NCBI GenBank assembly: GCA_026770575.1
Contig: MU657205.1
Span: forward strand, 305,267-362,223
Direction: 5' to 3'
DNA length: 56,957 nt
Source: Pelagophyceae sp. CCMP2097
Lineage: Eukaryota; Sar; Pelagophyceae
Each line of letters begins with the position of its first letter. The stretch's first letter is position 1. The notes beneath the pieces are model-generated. The model had not been told where the DNA came from. It made no database searches and was given only the letters and a program-made list of their open reading frames with translations. The position numbers and the translations under genes are program-made. Shown piece by piece: positions 53,003 to 56,957 of this stretch.

Positions 53003-56000
53003 TCACGCGACGGGAGGCGCCTGCCGCTCCGCGATCCACGCGCCAGCCGCGTTCAACTGGACCGTCGCCTGGTCCGAGGACCGAAGCGCCTTGACGACGA
53101 CGCTGCCGTCGGCGCCCCACTCGTCGGCGAGCATGACGGCGAAGGGGGCGTTGCGGCGGTCCGCGTGCCTGAAGGACCACGGTTTCGAGGCAGGGTTGAA
53201 AAGGCAGGGTTGAAAAGGCAGGGTTGAAAAGGAAGGGTTGAAAAGGCAGGGTTGAAAAGGAAGGGTTGAAAAGGACGCTGTTTCAGACTTAAAGGCCCAT
53301 TTTGGCTTCCTGGCCTCCAGAACGAGGTCCACCTTCAGCCCCCCTGCCCGAAGGCGCTTTGCGACGGCGACGGCGGCGTCGAGGAGCGAATCTTCGATGC
53401 AGAAAACGACGACGTCGATGGTCGGGAGAGCCAGGTGACAAGGGACCTAATTCCGATGACTGGCCGCCCGAAAGCCCCGGCGCCAGCGTCTCCAAACGCA
53501 GCAGTGGCAGGGATGCATCCCAGGGGTGCACAAGAGCCCCGCGGACGCTGCCACGCACGAGGCCCTTGTCATTCAAGAGCTCCATAATCACCGCGTCCCC
53601 CAACCCAAAGCCAACCGCCGGCGTCGCCTCGCCGCCAAACGTCTCCAGCAGCTTGTCGTAGCGCCCGCCACCCGCGATGGCCCGAAGCGTGCCAGACCTA
53701 GGCGGTGTTTCAAGTGTGTCAAAGGGCACTCGGACAAGCCCTCGAAAGGCTCTCGTCGGACGGGTCGTCGAAAGGTTGGACGGATCGTCGCAAGGCGTCT
53801 CTCCAAAGGGCGCATCCCGCCCGCCTTGCGCGTCTCGACGTCGGGTCTGCTCCCTCTGGATTTTTGCGATGGTCCGAGAACCCAGACGCTCGTCTCAAAA
53901 ACAGTTCCCTTTCGAAAGGTCCTGGAGACGGGGCCTATGTGCGACGGTCGCTTTGACTGCGGTTTCTCGACGGTCCCTTGGAAAGTCATTTCGACAGTCT
54001 CTTCGACTACCGCCCCCTCTGCGACTTCCCCTGGACAGTCGCTCGGACAGTCGCTCGGACGGTCGCTCGGGCGGGCCCTTCAAAGAGGCCTTGCAAGCGA
54101 CTGTGCAAAGGCCTCGTAAGAAGCCGCAAAAGAGGCCTTACAGGGGCCCGCCCGGAGAGCATTTCAAGGGGCCATCCAAGAGGCCTCGCAAGTGACCGCA
54201 AGGCAAGTGACCGCCAAAGAGGCCTCTGCAGGGGCCCGCCAAGAGAGCTTTTCAAGGGCATCTGAAAAGAGGCCTTGGAAGTGACCACGCAGAGGCAAGT
54301 AGCTGCCAAAGAGCAGGAGTCCGTCCGGAGAGCTCCTTTGGAAGTCACTTGCCCGGCTTCTGTGCGTTCGCTTGCAAGGCCTCTTTCAAGGTCCCTCGAA
54401 CGCCCCTCGAGACGGCCCATCGAAAAGGCCTTGCTCGCCGGCCTTTCGAAGGGCTCCTCGAAACGGCCTCTCTGTCAGACGGCCCTACGAGACGGTCCCT
54501 CGAGACGGCCCCTCTCGCCGGCCCTTTTAGAGGGCCCCTCGAAACGGCGCCTTTAGACGGTCCTTCGAGACGGCCACTCGAGATGGCTCCTCGACACGGC
54601 CCCTCGAAATGGCGCCTCTGGACGGCCCCTCGAGAGGGCCCCTTGAGGCGGCCCTTCGAAACGGCGCCTCAAACGGCCGCTCGAGACGGCGCATAAGACG
54701 GTGCCTCGAAGAAAAAAACTTGAGAATGAACCTCGAAACGGCGCCTTGCCCTTTGAGACCGAGAACCCAGAGGCTGTTCGTCTCACCTATCAAACGCCTC
54801 AAAAACGGCCCCCGTGTAATAAGCCAGCCCGCGAACGACGGAGGCGTCGTAGACGAGCCAGTCCGCGTAGCCGTGCGCGTTTGCCAGCTTATCTAATGCT
54901 GCCAAGTCGTCGAACGCGCCGACTGCTGACGAGGCCGCGTCGCCAGAATCACAGACGGCAGCCTTTAAAGCCGCCAAAGACCCAGTCGCGTGGCCGTGTG
55001 CCTGCGCATCTGCGGCACCGGGGGCGAAGAGGGCGGCGTGTAAAGAGTCGACCTGGTCCGCCGCGACGCCCAACAGAGCCTACAGAGACATTGACATTAA
55101 TGGGACAAAAAAATTCAGACGGCCGGTCTCTCTGTAGTGTCGGGGGACGCCGGTGGGTGCAAAGTCGGCGTGGAGGGCCGACGGGGGCACCTTTTCAAGT
55201 TTATCCACGAGCACGCAAGCCGACGCGAATCGCGTATCATCCGCTGCGACGCCGACAAACCTTTCTAAAAGAGCGGCTAAAACACGCCGCGAGTTGACCT
55301 TGATGCCGACGTCTTTCGACGTGAGGCCGACGGATTCGAAGAAGGATACCATTGCACCTAACAATTCCGCTTCCGCGGCGACGCCCGGGACCCCCCAGAC
55401 GTCCATGTTCCATTGGTAATGCTCCCGCCGCCGGCCGCGCGTCGCCCTTTCATAACGCCAGCACTGCGGCACGGCGAACCATTTTAGAGGTAATGCCAAG
55501 CCTCCGCGGCGAGCCATGACCATTCTGGCTAAAGAGGGCGTCATCTCCGGCCTCAGCGTCACGCGACGGCCGCCCTTGTCCTCAAAGTTATAAAGCTGCT
55601 GCGTCACCTCCTCGCCGGCCTTGCGGATATACAGGGCCTCGGACCTATGGGTCTGTTTGTGCTTTCCTCTGAGCCCAGGTCTTTCCTTCGCGGTGTATGT
55701 GCCACGCAACGCTTTCATCACCAGCCGATCGCCCCAAAGCTCCGAGGTCGGGCCCGAAGGCACCATTGGGCCCATATTCCCCCGTCGAGGTCGTTGGTCC
55801 AGGAGACTGTACTTGCCCCAGGAGACTGTGGACGCTGGTGGTGACTCGAGCACCGGTGCATCATACTCCTCGAACCCGTGCAAAGCAGCCACCGCCCGCC
55901 ACTTCCCAAACAACCAGTCGCGCACGCGCAGCTCCTCCGGGTAAAAGTCGCGAGTGCCGCGAGGCGGCGTCCTGCGCCAAGGCGTGAGCGAGGCAGGCGG

Positions 56001-56285
56001 GGGACGAGGGACGCACAGTTCCAACTTTTCCTGTTTTTCCTCGCTCTTCTTCTGCACCACGGCGGCGCTGACGCGGCCGCCTAGCGAAAGGGGTCGAGAA
56101 GGCATGAGCAGAGGCTTGGTGTCCAAGGGATGAGCGGAGGGAGAGGACGCACCGCCCGCAGGCTCGGCGGCCAAAGCGCGCGCGCCACGCATCGGGCCGC
56201 GGCGCATCGCACCGGCGAGGGCTGCGCGCGCCTGGAGGCCCGCCGCGCGCCGCGCACCGACGAGCATGGCCACGCAGACCAGCAT
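53003..56285 (-). CDS. HARS: Histidyl-tRNA synthetase, probably organelle-targeted
   Basis: Six exons fit in phase: 56285-55834, 55644-55191, 55079-54787, 53697-53559, 53446-53289 and 53168-53003, giving 553 residues. The first ~100 residues form a presequence ([23 protein letters not shown], seen in parts [17 protein letters not shown]) rich in Ala and Arg, fitting plastid or mitochondrial import. Class II synthetase motifs follow: [42 protein letters not shown] (motif 2), the histidine-binding [31 protein letters not shown] and motif 3 [11 protein letters not shown]-terminal anticodon-binding domain follows ([32 protein letters not shown]). It charges tRNA-His with histidine. Intron 1 (189 nt) is stop-free and frame-preserving, so it can be misread as coding. 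Intron 3 is 1089 nt of repeats, and the last intron has a 14-bp tandem repeat. Confidence 0.95.
53190..53273 (+). repeat. Six tandem copies of a 14-bp unit in the last HARS intron
   Basis: GCAGGGTTGAAAAG or GAAGGGTTGAAAAG repeated six times without interruption, within the 120-nt intron 53169-53288. Clean copies suggest a variable minisatellite. Confidence 0.9.
53698..54786. repeat. 1.1-kb HARS intron filled with palindromic repeats
   Basis: Arrays of GGTCGCTCGGACGG, GGCCTTGCAAG and CCCCTCGAGACGGC-type units fill the intron, very like those of 22844-24266 and 33241-34807, but without the CGGGT cores or GGAGCAGGG ends. Confidence 0.85.
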
Positions 56286-56491
56286 AGGGATTTCTCCTTC
56301 ACTCGTCGCTGAAGTCACTTTGGCGAGCGCTTATCGAACGGAGATTCATATTGGTTCGATGGATCGGCGATGATTGCCATACATCATGATCATCCTTAAC
56401 AACGAGAAACCCGATCGCGACCGAGCGCCGGGGGCGGCTGCGCAGCCCGCTTGCCGGCTCCCGCGCGCTTCGGCGTCGACGGTCGCGCGTC

Positions 56492-56872
56492 ATGGCGGCG
56501 CTGAGCCCAGCCGTGGCCGCGTTCCTCCGCAGCTCGCAGATGGACTTTCGAGAAATGGCGAGGCTGAGCGCGCAGATAGCCGACGCGTGCTCGGCGGCAC
56601 TCGGTGAAACGGCAATCCAGGCCGCGCAGTTCAAAGACGTCGAGGACCGGCGCGGCGCCGCCGTCGACGGTGGGTCGCACCTCGACGGCTCGCGAGGCCG
56701 CGTCGACGCCGTCCATCGCCGGGGGGCTCGCAGCGCGGCAGGAAGCGAAGGAGACGCCCGGGGAGCTGCCCCTGGGAGAACTCAAGATCTTCGCAAGAGT
56801 TCGAAAGGGGGATGCGCGCCCAATGTTTTTGATAGCCGTTCCGGAAAGGCTCGGGTCCGTTCGCCCTCCTGA
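56492..56872 (+). CDS. Possible small hypothetical protein or first exon
   Basis: Not recognised. An ATG at 56492 opens 126 residues; the first ~50 (MAALSPAVAAFLRSSQMDF, AQIADACSAALGE) look like a plausible helical N-terminus, while the rest is Arg/Gly-rich and may be intron or non-coding. It overlaps a minus-strand frame with similarity to the WD40-family N-terminus, so at most one is real here. Confidence 0.3.
   Translation: MAALSPAVAAFLRSSQMDFREMARLSAQIADACSAALGETAIQAAQFKDVEDRRGAAVDGGSHLDGSRGRVDAVHRRGARSAAGSEGDARGAAPGRTQDLRKSSKGGCAPNVFDSRSGKARVRSPS
56620..56725 (-). pseudogene. Possible N-terminal remnant of the WD40 family
   Basis: The minus-strand frame reads MDGVDAASRAVEVRPTVDGG then APVLDVFEL, resembling MEVDEAPRAVEARPAVEP then AVLDVLEL at the start of the protein encoded at 11831-13057. 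After VFEL the similarity stops. Short match, so only suggestive. Confidence 0.35.
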
Positions 56873-56889
56873 ACGCAATGGACTTTTTG

Positions 56890-56952
56890 AGGACCCGAAG
56901 GGTCCTTGCCGTTTATTCAACGTCAGTTTACGGCAAGGGCCCTTCGGGTCCT
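56890..56952. repeat. Strong inverted repeat (23-bp arms)
   Basis: Arms 56890-56912 (starts AGGACCCGAAGGG) and 56930-56952 (ends CCCTTCGGGTCCT) pair at 22 of 23 positions around a 17-base loop. Each arm is itself partly palindromic (GGACCCGAAGGGTCC). It could be a terminus of another repeat element continuing past the window. Confidence 0.8.
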
Positions 56953-56957
56953 TTGAT

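Overview
The window looks like nuclear DNA of a GC-rich photosynthetic stramenopile, most like a pelagophyte (Aureococcus-type). This is inference from content: a fucoxanthin-chlorophyll type LHC protein with an AF-type plastid targeting motif, a secreted enzyme on Pro/Thr/Ser-rich stalks typical of stramenopiles, alpha-tubulin, a DUR3-type urea symporter, and many genes split by short (about 45-190 nt) introns. Introns mostly begin GTGCG/GTGAG and end TAG/CAG. The given reading frames cover single exons only; I joined exons by hand and checked that codon phase is kept across each junction.

Layout. 0-7 kb: fragment of a WD40 family, alpha-tubulin (+), LHC (-), PPR-Smr protein (+). 7-8.6 kb: lower-GC gene-free DNA with a 21-bp terminal-inverted-repeat element. 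8.6-11.5 kb: CHASE hybrid histidine kinase (+). 11.8-13.1 kb: 8-repeat WD40 protein (-). 13.6-16.6 kb: divergent glycosyltransferase pair (GT8-like -, fucosyltransferase-like +). 16.7-17.2 kb: duplicated 3' end of the WD40 gene. 17.4-21.9 kb: an unknown Ala-rich protein (-) and a protein disulfide isomerase (-). 22.3-27.3 kb: very large membrane-anchored SGNH hydrolase (+). 28.1-31.4 kb: non-LTR retrotransposon (-) with a PHD finger, interrupted by a 745-base gap. 32.3-35.2 kb: a six-exon gene of unknown function (+). 36.6-37.7 kb: second WD40 protein (+). 39.4-42.4 kb: DUR3-like urea transporter (-, ten exons). 44.2-48.3 kb: ACAD10/11-like acyl-CoA dehydrogenase (-). 48.7-51.1 kb: RING-SAM protein (+). 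52.3 kb: tRNA-Trp (-). 53.0-56.3 kb: histidyl-tRNA synthetase with a targeting presequence (-). The right edge holds a possible small gene and a strong inverted repeat.

The most unusual signal is in the introns. Six introns of 0.8-1.65 kb, in five unrelated genes, consist almost wholly of short degenerate palindromic repeats. Two of them contain copies, in opposite orientation, of the same 1.4-1.6 kb element bounded by the 13-bp inverted repeat GGAGCAGGGACGG; one copy is flanked by an 11-bp direct duplication. This looks like a mobile element that makes or enlarges introns. The other theme is a fragmenting WD40 family with near-identical 42-residue repeats, present at up to five places in the window.

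The genes do not form a pathway. They are ordinary, independently transcribed eukaryotic genes (photosynthesis, organelle RNA processing, signalling, Golgi glycosylation, ER folding, nitrogen uptake, fatty-acid oxidation, translation).
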